This document shows positions 1-6,735 of a DNA stretch of 10,966 nt, piece by piece (the first letter of the stretch is position 1; every line of letters starts with the position of its first letter). The notes below the pieces were generated by a model. It saw only the letters and a program-made list of their open reading frames with translations. It did no database searches and was not told where the DNA came from. A program made the position numbers and the translations under genes. The DNA is taken from NCBI GenBank assembly GCA_016735415.1, contig JAERRP010000246.1:1-10966 (forward strand). The letters are read 5' to 3'. Source of the stretch: Desulfobacterales bacterium. GTDB lineage: Bacteria > Desulfobacterota > Desulfobacteria > Desulfobacterales > UBA5852.

Positions 1-2
1 AC

Positions 3-653
3 GCTCCCCGCACCCCCAAACCCTATCGCGTAAACGGCGTCTGGTATCAGCCCATTCCGGACGCTTACGGCTTTAAACAGCGCGGCACAGCCTCCTGGTA
101 CGGCCGAAAATTTCACGGCCGCCGGACCTCCAACGGTGAAACCTACAACATGTACGGAATTTCAGCGGCCCATAAAACGCTGCCTTTCGGCACCATGGTA
201 AGGGTCGCCAACCTGCGCAACGGCCGCCGTCTGGATATCCGCATCAATGATCGCGGTCCCTTTGCCAAAAGCCGGATTATCGATCTTTCCTACGGGGCCG
301 CCAAAAAACTGGGGGTCGTCGGGCCCGGAACGGCGCCGGTCGAAATTGTCGCCCTGGCGGCGCCGACCCGGTCTGTGCCACAACCCGGCGGCGGACGGAA
401 ATTCGAGACGGTCGACCTTACCCGCGGCAACTTCACCTTTCAAGTCGGCGCCTTCCAGGACCGCGCCAACGCCGATCGCTTGGCGGACAAATTGGAACAA
501 CTCTACACCAATGTTCACATCACCTCTTTTGACCGCGGGGACGGACTGTTTTACCGCGTCCGGGAGGGACGGGCCCACAGACTGGACGAAGCCGAGACGT
601 ACGAACGCACGCTGATGCGGCAGGGCTATGATGTCTTTATCGTGGCCGAATAA
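3..653 (+). CDS. rlpA: RlpA-family septal peptidoglycan lytic transglycosylase with C-terminal SPOR domain (5' partial)
   Basis: The reading frame is open from the window edge (first full codon at 3), so the signal peptide or lipobox lies outside. The visible 216 residues hold a double-psi beta-barrel domain (about residues 8-120) with the RlpA signatures ASWYG, FHGRRTSNGE, AAHKTLPFG and INDRGPF. A SPOR domain follows at about 143-216, starting FTFQVGAFQDRANADRLADKL. In Pseudomonas aeruginosa RlpA this family cleaves denuded glycan strands at the septum, and SPOR domains bind denuded glycan at division sites. The conserved Glu (46), His (57) and DRGPF Asp (83) are present. The position three after the Glu, Asp in the P. 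aeruginosa enzyme, is Asn (49) here. The ATG at 150 lies inside the barrel domain and is not the true start. The stop overlaps the gmhB start, so the two are probably co-transcribed. Family assignment is firm; activity is inferred. Confidence 0.93.
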   Translation, partial: APRTPKPYRVNGVWYQPIPDAYGFKQRGTASWYGRKFHGRRTSNGETYNMYGISAAHKTLPFGTMVRVANLRNGRRLDIRINDRGPFAKSRIIDLSYGAAKKLGVVGPGTAPVEIVALAAPTRSVPQPGGGRKFETVDLTRGNFTFQVGAFQDRANADRLADKLEQLYTNVHITSFDRGDGLFYRVREGRAHRLDEAETYERTLMRQGYDVFIVAE

Positions 654-1230
654 AAACGACGCCGCTCGCGGCCCCCGGGTCGTTTTTCTCGACCGGGACG
701 GTGTGATCAACCGGGACTCGGCCGACTATGTCACCGCCTGGGAACAGTTTGAATTCCTGCCCGGCAGCCTGGCGGCGATAGCGGCCCTCACAGCGGCCGG
801 TATCGAAGTGATTGTGATCACCAACCAGGCCGCCATCGCCCGCGGCCTGATGACCCCGGAAACCCTGGAGGATATGCACCAACACCTTGGCCGCATCGTG
901 GCGCAAAACGGCGGCCGCATCAAGGCCATCTTCCACTGCCCCCACCATCCCGACGACCGCTGCAGCTGCCGTAAACCACGCCCCGGCATGATTCTACAGG
1001 CCCGCGACCGATACGGTTTGGATCTGAAACAAACCATCATGATCGGCGACCGCGCCAAAGACATTGACTGCGGTATTCAGGCCGGCTGCGGCCGCACTAT
1101 CCTGGTGCTTTCCGGTTTGCGTGACGCCCGCCCGGAACTGCAGTCCAACGGACTTGAACCGGACCGGACCGCCGCCGATCTGGCGGCCGCCGTCAGGGAT
1201 ATCCTCGGCCATCGGAGCAACCCGCCATGA
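628..1230 (+). CDS. gmhB: D-glycero-beta-D-manno-heptose 1,7-bisphosphate 7-phosphatase (GmhB, HAD family)
   Basis: A 200-residue HAD-superfamily phosphatase of the histidinol-phosphatase/GmhB type. GmhB removes the C7 phosphate from heptose bisphosphate in the cytoplasm, on the way to ADP-heptose for the LPS inner core. HAD motif I is FLDRDGVIN (nucleophile Asp22, acid/base Asp24), motif II is VITNQAAIARG (Thr65), the motif III Lys is in CRKPRPGM (about 116), and motif IV is IGDRAKDID (Asp141, Asp145). A zinc-loop signature CPHHPDDRCSC (about 104-114) supplies the Cys-His-Cys-Cys set typical of GmhB. The start overlaps the rlpA stop by 26 nt. Tandem ATGs lie at 628 and 631, with only a weak AGGG just upstream, so translation may be coupled to rlpA. 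The stop overlaps the next ATG as ATGA. A histidinol-phosphatase role is possible but less likely with no his genes nearby. Confidence 0.92.
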   Translation: MMSLSWPNKNDAARGPRVVFLDRDGVINRDSADYVTAWEQFEFLPGSLAAIAALTAAGIEVIVITNQAAIARGLMTPETLEDMHQHLGRIVAQNGGRIKAIFHCPHHPDDRCSCRKPRPGMILQARDRYGLDLKQTIMIGDRAKDIDCGIQAGCGRTILVLSGLRDARPELQSNGLEPDRTAADLAAAVRDILGHRSNPP

Positions 1231-3401
1231 AGGTCCCCGACACCCGTGTTACGGTCACGGGCACCATCGAACACATCACCTATCACAATCCCGACAACCA
1301 TTTCACGATCGCCCGGCTGCGGGTCGACGGCACGCGCAATCTGATCAGCATCCTGGGCTATCTGCCCCCTTCCGGGCGTGGCGAAACCATCCGGGCAACC
1401 GGCCACTGGGAAAAACACCCGCGCTACGGACCGCAGCTCAAGGTCGAGCGTTATGACAGCCTGCTGCCCGATACCGTGGACGGCATCCGGCGCTACCTGG
1501 CCTCCGGTGTGATCCCCGGCATCGGGGCCAAAACCGTGGAACGCCTGGTCAGCCATTTCGGGGCCGATCTGCTGCAGGTCATCGAGGAAGCCCCCCACCG
1601 CCTGACGGAAGTGCGCCGGATCGGGCCCGGCACCGCCGATCGCATTGTCCAGGCCTGGCAGACCCACCATGCCGCCCGCCGTTTGATGGCGTTTCTTCAG
1701 GCCCACGACCTCAGCCCATCTTTCTGCGGCCCTCTCCTGAAAGCCTATGGCGAAGAGGCTCTAAGCGTGCTGGAGAAAACGCCCTTTCGCCTGGTGGACG
1801 ATCTGCCCGGTCGCGGATTCCAGATCGCCGACGCCATCGCCCGCCGGCAAGGCACCCCGGCGGACGATCCCGATCGCATCCGCGCCTGCCTCCTGCATCT
1901 CCTTTCACAGGCCGTGGCCGAGGGCCATGTCTGCCTGCCGGAAACCAACCTTCGGGCGCAGGGACAGGAACGCTTCGGAATCGATCCGGCCGACATGGGT
2001 GCGGTCATAAAAATATCTGCGCACAACGGCGAAATCGTCTGCGACCGCTCCGAGCCCGCCGATGCCATCCCGCGCATCTATCTGCAAACCCTCTACGAGG
2101 CCGAAACGGGTATTGCCGCCCGTCTCGGGGCCATGCAGATGCTGGATTCGCCGGCCATGCCCTGCCGGCCCGAAGACATCACCGCCACGGTCATCCAGCG
2201 CCTGGCCATCAAGCCTTCCGGCGACCAGCTCGACGTCCTCCAGGGTGTTTTGAACCACCGGGTGGCCGTGATCACCGGAGGCCCCGGTACGGGCAAAACT
2301 ACCCTGATCCGCTCGCTGTGTGCGGTTTTCGAGGCCATGGGGCGGCGGGTCTGCCTGGCAGCGCCCACGGGTCGGGCGGCCCGACGCCTCAGCGAAGTTA
2401 CCCGCCACCAGGCGGCCACCCTGCATAAACTGCTGGGTTACAACCCCGTCGAGGGTGGTTTCGCAAAAGACCAGGACGACCCCATCGATGCCGACGTGTT
2501 CGTTATTGACGAAGCCTCCATGATCGATACGCCCCTGGCCTATCACTTCCTCAAGGCCGTGCCCCTGTCGGCCGCGCTGATATGGGTGGGCGATGTTTTT
2601 CAACTGCCCCCGGTGGGGCCGGGCAAGGTCTTAAAAGATATCATCGATGCCGGACGGACGGCGGTTTATCACCTGACCCAGGTCTTTCGCCAGCAGGGTG
2701 AAAGCCCGATCGTCCTCAATGCCCACCGGATCCGGGAAGGCCGGATGCCGGAAGTGAAGAAAACAGATACGCGCGAAATAGCCGCCTTTCATTTCATCGA
2801 AGAAAACCGCCCTGAGGCCGTCGTGCGGACCATCGTCGATCTTTGCGTGCACCAATTGCCCCGCCAGTTCGACTTCGATCCCATCCGCGATATTCAGGTC
2901 CTGACCCCCATGCACAAGGGCGAGGTCGGCACCATCAACCTGAACCAGACCCTGCAGCGTCACCTCAACCACCGCCCGGACCCGGCTGGATTTACACTTC
3001 AAGCGGGCGACAAGGTGATGCACCTGCGCAACAATTATGTGAAGGCCGTATTCAACGGCGACATCGGGCGGGTGGAAGAAGTGAATGCCAAACAGGAGCG
3101 CCTGACGGTTTCCTATGACGACCGCCGGGTGAACTATGATTTTGGTGAACGCGATGAACTGACACTGGCCTATGCCATATCGGTGCACAAGTCCCAGGGT
3201 TCGGAATACCCCGCCGTGGTGGTGCCGCTTCTGACCCAGCATTTCGCCCTGCTGCAGCGCAACCTGCTCTATACGGCCATCACCCGGGGAAGGGAAGTGG
3301 TCGTCATTGTCGGGAGTAAACGGGCCTTGGCTGTGGCCGTACAGAACAATCGCCCCCGACAGCGCCTGTCTTTCCTGCACGAGCGCCTGGTCAGCGGGTG
3401 A
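1227..3401 (+). CDS. recD2: RecD2-type SF1B DNA helicase (RecD/TraA family ATP-dependent 5'-3' helicase)
   Basis: A 724-residue protein with the architecture of the stand-alone RecD2 helicases, not the RecBCD subunit. It opens with the OB-like VTGTIEHITYHNPDNHFTIA block. Helix-hairpin-helix segments follow: GVIPGIGAKTVERLVSHFG (about 94-112), VRRIGPGTADRIVQAW (129-144) and a third near 190-205. The motor has Walker A GGPGTGKTT (351-359), Walker B VIDEAS (426-431), motif III VGDVFQLPPVGPG (454-466), motif IV VFRQ (486-489), motif V SVHKSQGSEYP (652-662) and motif VI LYTAITRGRE (681-690). All motifs look intact. RecD2 enzymes unwind DNA 5' to 3' and are linked to repair and replication-fork maintenance. 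The start is well supported: the ATG overlaps the gmhB stop (ATGA), with GGAG at 1214-1217, 9 nt upstream. The gene faces a convergent neighbour, so transcription probably ends in the palindromic gap that follows. Confidence 0.95.
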   Translation: MKVPDTRVTVTGTIEHITYHNPDNHFTIARLRVDGTRNLISILGYLPPSGRGETIRATGHWEKHPRYGPQLKVERYDSLLPDTVDGIRRYLASGVIPGIGAKTVERLVSHFGADLLQVIEEAPHRLTEVRRIGPGTADRIVQAWQTHHAARRLMAFLQAHDLSPSFCGPLLKAYGEEALSVLEKTPFRLVDDLPGRGFQIADAIARRQGTPADDPDRIRACLLHLLSQAVAEGHVCLPETNLRAQGQERFGIDPADMGAVIKISAHNGEIVCDRSEPADAIPRIYLQTLYEAETGIAARLGAMQMLDSPAMPCRPEDITATVIQRLAIKPSGDQLDVLQGVLNHRVAVITGGPGTGKTTLIRSLCAVFEAMGRRVCLAAPTGRAARRLSEVTRHQAATLHKLLGYNPVEGGFAKDQDDPIDADVFVIDEASMIDTPLAYHFLKAVPLSAALIWVGDVFQLPPVGPGKVLKDIIDAGRTAVYHLTQVFRQQGESPIVLNAHRIREGRMPEVKKTDTREIAAFHFIEENRPEAVVRTIVDLCVHQLPRQFDFDPIRDIQVLTPMHKGEVGTINLNQTLQRHLNHRPDPAGFTLQAGDKVMHLRNNYVKAVFNGDIGRVEEVNAKQERLTVSYDDRRVNYDFGERDELTLAYAISVHKSQGSEYPAVVVPLLTQHFALLQRNLLYTAITRGREVVVIVGSKRALAVAVQNNRPRQRLSFLHERLVSG

Positions 3402-3474
3402 ATCATGGCCGCACCGCGCCAAGGCCTTGAGGCCCGCGTGAAAAAATAACTTCAGATTTTAAGCACCGCGGCAT

Positions 3475-3565
3475 CCCGCCGGGCGGCGTTGCAAAAGCTC
3501 GGAACGGGCCGGCGAGGCCGGCGCTTATGCGCCTTGTCCGATCGGCGCTTGCAATGCCTTCGGGC
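3475..3565. repeat. Imperfect palindromic intergenic element between convergent genes
   Basis: This gap holds nested inverted repeats. Outer arms GGCGTTGCAA (3485-3494) and TTGCAATGCC (3549-3558) pair over 10 bp with one G-T. Further out, CCCG (3475-3478) faces CGGG (3561-3564). Inside, CGGAAC (3500-3505) pairs with GTCCG (3536-3540) with one bulge. The core carries GCCGGC-GAG-GCCGGC (3508-3522) and GGCGC-TTAT-GCGCC (3520-3533), which overlap and cannot both form. The whole can fold into one long stem on either strand. It lies between the ends of recD2 and the minus-strand DUF1178 gene, so it may work as a bidirectional terminator. It may also be a dispersed REP-like or MITE-like element. There is no clean T-tract on either side and copy number is not visible here. 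Confidence 0.55.
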
Positions 3566-3597
3566 TCAGTGTTTGAATCGGGGGGCTTTCCGAAAAA

Positions 3598-4023
3598 TCA
3601 GGTCTTGTCTTTGGTGGTCGCGGGAAGCGGCACCTTGATGAAATCCACGCCTTCGCTCTTAAGCGTTTCTTCTTCCCGTTGCGTGCTGACCCCGCGGATG
3701 TTACGCGGTTTCTCAGCGCCATAGTGGATTTTCAGGGCTTCCCTGGCGAAATCGGGACCGACATCATCGAAGTTTTTCTCGACATAATCCTGAATCTGCC
3801 GCCCCAGGGCATCGAGGCTTGTCTTCGCTGCCAGTGATTGGCGACTGATAGGAGGCGGGCTGTTTTTAATGGCAAAGGTCGACGGGATACGGGAGATCTC
3901 CGCATCGTTGCATACCGGGCACGTGACGAGGCCCTTTTTCTTCTGGGATTTAAATGCCCGGGCATCTTCGAACCAGCCTTCGAAGGTGTGCCCGTTGCAG
4001 CATGTTAAGTCGTATGCGATCAT
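3598..4023 (-). CDS. DUF1178 family protein (small, putative metal-binding)
   Basis: A 141-residue protein beginning MIAYDLTCCNGHTFEGWF, which matches the characteristic start of the DUF1178 family, as does the downstream pattern GLVTCPVCND and the block REALKIHYGAEKPRNIRG near the C-terminus. Cys8 or Cys9, His12, Cys35 and Cys38 could form a zinc-ribbon-like site. No biochemical function is established for the family. I chose the ATG at 4023 because family members begin at this MI-YDL motif. An upstream TTG at 4065 would add 14 residues that look non-conserved. No convincing Shine-Dalgarno is seen ahead of either start. The gene is alone on its strand, divergent from the SH3-domain gene and convergent with recD2. 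The tail after VPLP is short, polar and Lys/Thr-rich. Confidence 0.85.
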   Translation of the reverse strand: MIAYDLTCCNGHTFEGWFEDARAFKSQKKKGLVTCPVCNDAEISRIPSTFAIKNSPPPISRQSLAAKTSLDALGRQIQDYVEKNFDDVGPDFAREALKIHYGAEKPRNIRGVSTQREEETLKSEGVDFIKVPLPATTKDKT

Positions 4024-4122
4024 GGAAATTGTTGTTCTGGTCTTTCTTGTGGATACCACCGCCAAATGGCCCGATCACTGGCAAAAAGTCTAACACAGGA
4101 CCCGGTAATTTTAAAGTTCTTA

Positions 4123-4152
4123 TTGACATAAGATAAAATTTCTAATCAATAT
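4123..4152 (+). promoter_or_regulatory. Candidate sigma-70-like promoter for the SH3-domain gene
   Basis: A perfect consensus -35 hexamer TTGACA lies at 4123-4128 in a locally AT-rich island within a GC-rich window. Eighteen nt downstream is CAATAT (4147-4152), a weak -10. An alternative -10, TAAAAT (4134-4139), would need a poor -35, TTAAAG (4111-4116 region). This divergent intergenic region (4024-4239) also has to hold the promoter for the DUF1178 gene, for which I see no clear boxes. The transcript leader to 4240 would be about 80 nt. Confidence 0.4.
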
Positions 4153-4222
4153 AGCAAGCTAAAATCAGTGCCGTTCCCATCGGCCATATGAGGGTGGCCC
4201 CCGACGCCGCCGCGATGGATAC

Positions 4223-4228
4223 AAGGAG
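4223..4228 (+). promoter_or_regulatory. Ribosome binding site AAGGAG deciding the SH3-gene start
   Basis: A strong Shine-Dalgarno AAGGAG ends 2 nt before the ATG at 4231 and 11 nt before the in-frame ATG at 4240. Two nt is too close for normal initiation, so 4240 is the better start. Eleven nt is on the long side but workable. Confidence 0.6.
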
Positions 4229-4239
4229 AAATGATCACC

Positions 4240-4860
4240 ATGCCGATTCGCAAATACTTTTCGATTATACGGCCGGGCCATGTGAAACTGACCGGTATTT
4301 TGCTGGCCGTCATTGTGGCGGGGGTCTTCCTGGCCACCGACGTCATGGCCCAGAGTTGGTATGTGAACGTTGGGATCAAATCGCCTCTGCGATCCGGGCC
4401 GGGGCAGGAACGTAAAATCCTGACATTTGTGGCGACGGGCGAACGGGTGCAGGAAGTTCTGGAAGAAGGCGAAGAGTGGATGCATGTACGCATGGCCAAT
4501 GGCAAAGAAGGCTGGATGCTCAAACGCTATCTCACCACCCAGAAACCCAGCAACCTGCTTCTGGAGGAACTTCAGCGCCGATATGCCGAGATTGAAGCCA
4601 AGGCCACCCGTCTGGAAGAAGAAAACAATCAATTGAAATCGCAGAACGAAAAATACTCCTCCACGCTGGGCACCAAAACCGCCGCCATGGAAACCCTGAA
4701 CCGCGATTTCAGCGAACTTAAAGAGGAATCGGATGCCAAAAGTTTTCAGATGCGCAAATACCTTGTCTTTTTTTTCAGCGGGGCCGGCATCCTGTTCATC
4801 GGGATCCTTCTGGGGCTGGTCATGAAACGTCAGCGACGCAAATCCATGTATATGGTTTAA
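4240..4860 (+). CDS. Exported SH3b-domain protein with coiled coil and C-terminal membrane anchor (TIGR04211/YgiM-like)
   Basis: From the ATG at 4240 the product is 206 residues; starting at 4231 adds three. The N-terminus is basic, then hydrophobic (LTGILLAVIVAGVFLAT), ending VMA-QSWY, which looks like a signal peptidase I site at about residue 37. An SH3b domain follows (about 40-98) with SPLRSGPGQERKIL, EEWMHVRM and GKEGWMLKRYL. Residues about 108-170 are a Glu/Lys/Leu-rich coiled coil. A hydrophobic segment VFFFSGAGILFIGILLGLVM (about 176-195) and a basic tail KRQRRK complete it. This order matches the SH3-and-anchor family that includes E. coli YgiM. The predicted topology is a periplasmic SH3b and coiled coil anchored in the inner membrane. 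Bacterial SH3b domains often bind peptidoglycan or peptides, but the ligand here is unknown. It is followed by a probable terminator and seems monocistronic. Confidence 0.85.
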   Translation: MPIRKYFSIIRPGHVKLTGILLAVIVAGVFLATDVMAQSWYVNVGIKSPLRSGPGQERKILTFVATGERVQEVLEEGEEWMHVRMANGKEGWMLKRYLTTQKPSNLLLEELQRRYAEIEAKATRLEEENNQLKSQNEKYSSTLGTKTAAMETLNRDFSELKEESDAKSFQMRKYLVFFFSGAGILFIGILLGLVMKRQRRKSMYMV

Positions 4861-4894
4861 GCCACCGCTGCAGCCCCCAACACGTTTTTCACCC

Positions 4895-4931
4895 AATGGT
4901 GTCATAGCCCTGCAGTTATGGCACCATTTTT
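4895..4931 (+). terminator. Inverted repeat with T-tract: probable terminator of the SH3 gene (alternatively a nadB operator)
   Basis: AATGGTGTCATA (4895-4906) and TATGGCACCATT (4917-4928) form a 12-bp stem with one G-U pair and a 10-nt loop. The 3' arm runs into TTTTT (4927-4931). The position 34 nt after the SH3 stop fits an intrinsic terminator, although the stem is not GC-rich. The same repeat ends about 20 nt before the nadB ATG and overlaps where its promoter would be, so a regulator binding site is an alternative. Confidence 0.55.
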
Positions 4932-4952
4932 AAATATAGACCCTTAGACGCC

Positions 4953-6578
4953 ATGGACGTTCAAACCGATTTTCTGGTTATCGGCAGTGGGGTTGCCGGA
5001 CTTAATTTCGCGCTGCGTGCGGCCCGTGTTGGGCGTGTGGCCCTGGTCACCAAAAAAGAGGCCATGGAAAGCAACACCAACCTTGCCCAGGGCGGCATTG
5101 CCGCCGTTCTGGGCGCCGGCGATTCGTTTGCGCTCCACGTCCAGGACACCCTGGCATCCGGTGCCGGTCTATGCCACCGCGAGGCCGTGGAACTGGTGAT
5201 CCGGGAAGGCCCTGCCCGGATTCGCGAACTGATTGAATGCGGTGTATCCTTCAGCCGCGACGGCAACCGGACGGATAGCTTCGATCTGGGCCGCGAGGGC
5301 GGCCACTCCCGCAACCGCATCGTGCACACGGCCGACATGACCGGCCGGGAAGTCGAACGGGCGCTGCTGGAAAAAGCACGCGCCCACCGCCATATCACCT
5401 TTTACGAAAACCATATGGCGATCGATCTGATCACCTTTTCGACCCGCATGAAACGCGGAGTGGTCACCACCACCCACGAGGAACACTGCTGCGGGGACTA
5501 TGTCCTGGATCGAAACACCAACAGCGTCAAGAGTTTCGGCGCCCGGATCGTGCTGCTGGCCACGGGCGGGGCGGGCAAGGTTTACCTCTATACCAGCAAT
5601 CCCGACATTGCCACCGGCGACGGCATTGCCATGGCCTATCGTGCCGGGGCCACCTTGGCCAACCTGGAATTCGTCCAGTTCCACCCGACCTGCCTCTATC
5701 AGCCCGAAGCCAAAAATTTTCTGATTTCGGAAGCTGTCCGCGGCGAGGGCGGCATCCTGCGCGACGCCCGGGGACGGGCTTTCATGGAGGACTATGATCC
5801 CGCCAGAGACCTGGCCTGCCGGGACGTGGTGGCCCGTGCCATCGACACCGAGCTGAAACGTAGCGGGGAGGATTCCGTCTTTCTGGATATTACGCACCGC
5901 GAGGCGGATTTCGTGCGCACGCGGTTCCCTAATCTGTATGAGAACTGCCTGCGGTTCGGCATCGACATGACCCGGGAACCCATTCCGGTGGTGCCGGCCG
6001 CCCATTACATTTGCGGCGGTGTTGTCACCGATACCCACGGCCGGAGCGATATCCGGCACCTTTACGCCGTGGGCGAAACCGCCTGCACCGGGCTGCACGG
6101 TGCCAACCGGCTGGCCAGCAATTCCCTTCTGGAAGCACTGGTCTATGCCCACCGCGCCGCCGAGCAGGCCGTTGAGGAGTTTCAGGCCATGGCGGCCCCG
6201 GGCTTTCCGGCGCCTCCCCCCTGGGACGAAGTCGGGACCACCGACAGTGACGAAAACATCATGGTTACCCAGAACTGGGACGAAATCAGGCGTTTCATGT
6301 GGAGTTATGTGGGCATCGTGCGCTCCGACAAGCGTCTGGAACGGGCCCGGCGGCGCATGCAAATGATCCAGCAGGAAATCCACGACTATTACTGGAATTT
6401 CAAGGTCACCCCCGACCTGATCGAGCTGCGCAACCTCGCCATCGTGGCCGAACTGATCATCCGCAGTGCCCGCCGCCGCAAGGAAAGCCGGGGGCTGCAC
6501 TTCAACATCCAGTACCCCACGACCGATGACCGGCACTGGCTGAAAGACACCGTGTTGCGGCGCCCGATTGCGGGCTGA
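4953..6578 (+). CDS. nadB: L-aspartate oxidase (NadB)
   Basis: A 541-residue FAD-dependent oxidase that converts L-aspartate to iminoaspartate, the first step of de novo NAD synthesis. NadA then condenses this with dihydroxyacetone phosphate to quinolinate. The dinucleotide-binding start VIGSGVAGLNFALRA (9-23) and the FAD-contacting SNTNLAQGGIAA (40-51) are present. So are FDLGREGGHSRNRIVH (110-125), VQFHPT with His244, CRDVVARAI with Arg290, PAAHYICGGV with His351, and GANRLASNSLLEALVY with Arg386. The C-terminal helical domain (about 435-515) is complete. The glutamate and context in REGGHSRNR, and the overall length near 540, favour NadB over the related fumarate reductase or succinate dehydrogenase flavoproteins. 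The ATG at 4953 fits the family start but has no visible Shine-Dalgarno. No nadA or nadC is adjacent, so it appears to be a single-gene unit. Confidence 0.95.
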   Translation: MDVQTDFLVIGSGVAGLNFALRAARVGRVALVTKKEAMESNTNLAQGGIAAVLGAGDSFALHVQDTLASGAGLCHREAVELVIREGPARIRELIECGVSFSRDGNRTDSFDLGREGGHSRNRIVHTADMTGREVERALLEKARAHRHITFYENHMAIDLITFSTRMKRGVVTTTHEEHCCGDYVLDRNTNSVKSFGARIVLLATGGAGKVYLYTSNPDIATGDGIAMAYRAGATLANLEFVQFHPTCLYQPEAKNFLISEAVRGEGGILRDARGRAFMEDYDPARDLACRDVVARAIDTELKRSGEDSVFLDITHREADFVRTRFPNLYENCLRFGIDMTREPIPVVPAAHYICGGVVTDTHGRSDIRHLYAVGETACTGLHGANRLASNSLLEALVYAHRAAEQAVEEFQAMAAPGFPAPPPWDEVGTTDSDENIMVTQNWDEIRRFMWSYVGIVRSDKRLERARRRMQMIQQEIHDYYWNFKVTPDLIELRNLAIVAELIIRSARRRKESRGLHFNIQYPTTDDRHWLKDTVLRRPIAG

Positions 6579-6608
6579 GGGCTACCTTTGAATTCTCTAT
6601 ACCCTTTG

Positions 6609-6640
6609 GTTACTTTTCTTAGGCGTATAAGAAAAGTAAC
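6609..6640. repeat. Perfect 13-bp inverted repeat between convergent nadB and epmA
   Basis: GTTACTTTTCTTA (6609-6621) and TAAGAAAAGTAAC (6628-6640) are exact reverse complements around the 6-nt loop GGCGTA. An outer CTTTG/CAAAG pair flanks them less regularly. It lies 31 nt after the nadB stop and about 95 nt after the epmA stop on the other strand, so it could stop transcription both ways. From memory, very similar GTTACTTTTCTT-type palindromes recur between genes in many proteobacteria, so this may be a dispersed repeat. The rest of this gap (6641-6735) shows nothing I recognise. Confidence 0.65.
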
Positions 6641-6735
6641 ATCCAGACAAAGCACACCCAGATGGTTCCGAGTACGATTAGTTTTCCACCACTACCGTTG
6701 TTCACATAACTTCCAAATCGAACCAAGACGCACGT

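Noticed and set aside
3527..3724. Short overlapping frames on both strands (3525-3724) at the end of the DUF1178 gene.
   Set aside because: They overlap the palindromic element and the DUF1178 3' end and show no family similarity.
5169..6536. A 455-codon open frame on the minus strand, antisense to nadB.
   Set aside because: It has no recognisable motif and lies wholly inside a convincing NadB. High-GC codon usage commonly leaves such antisense frames open.
4953..6578. Possibility that this flavoprotein is a fumarate reductase or succinate dehydrogenase subunit A.
   Set aside because: There are no adjacent iron-sulfur or membrane subunits. The length, the REGGHSRNR region and the C-terminal domain fit L-aspartate oxidase.
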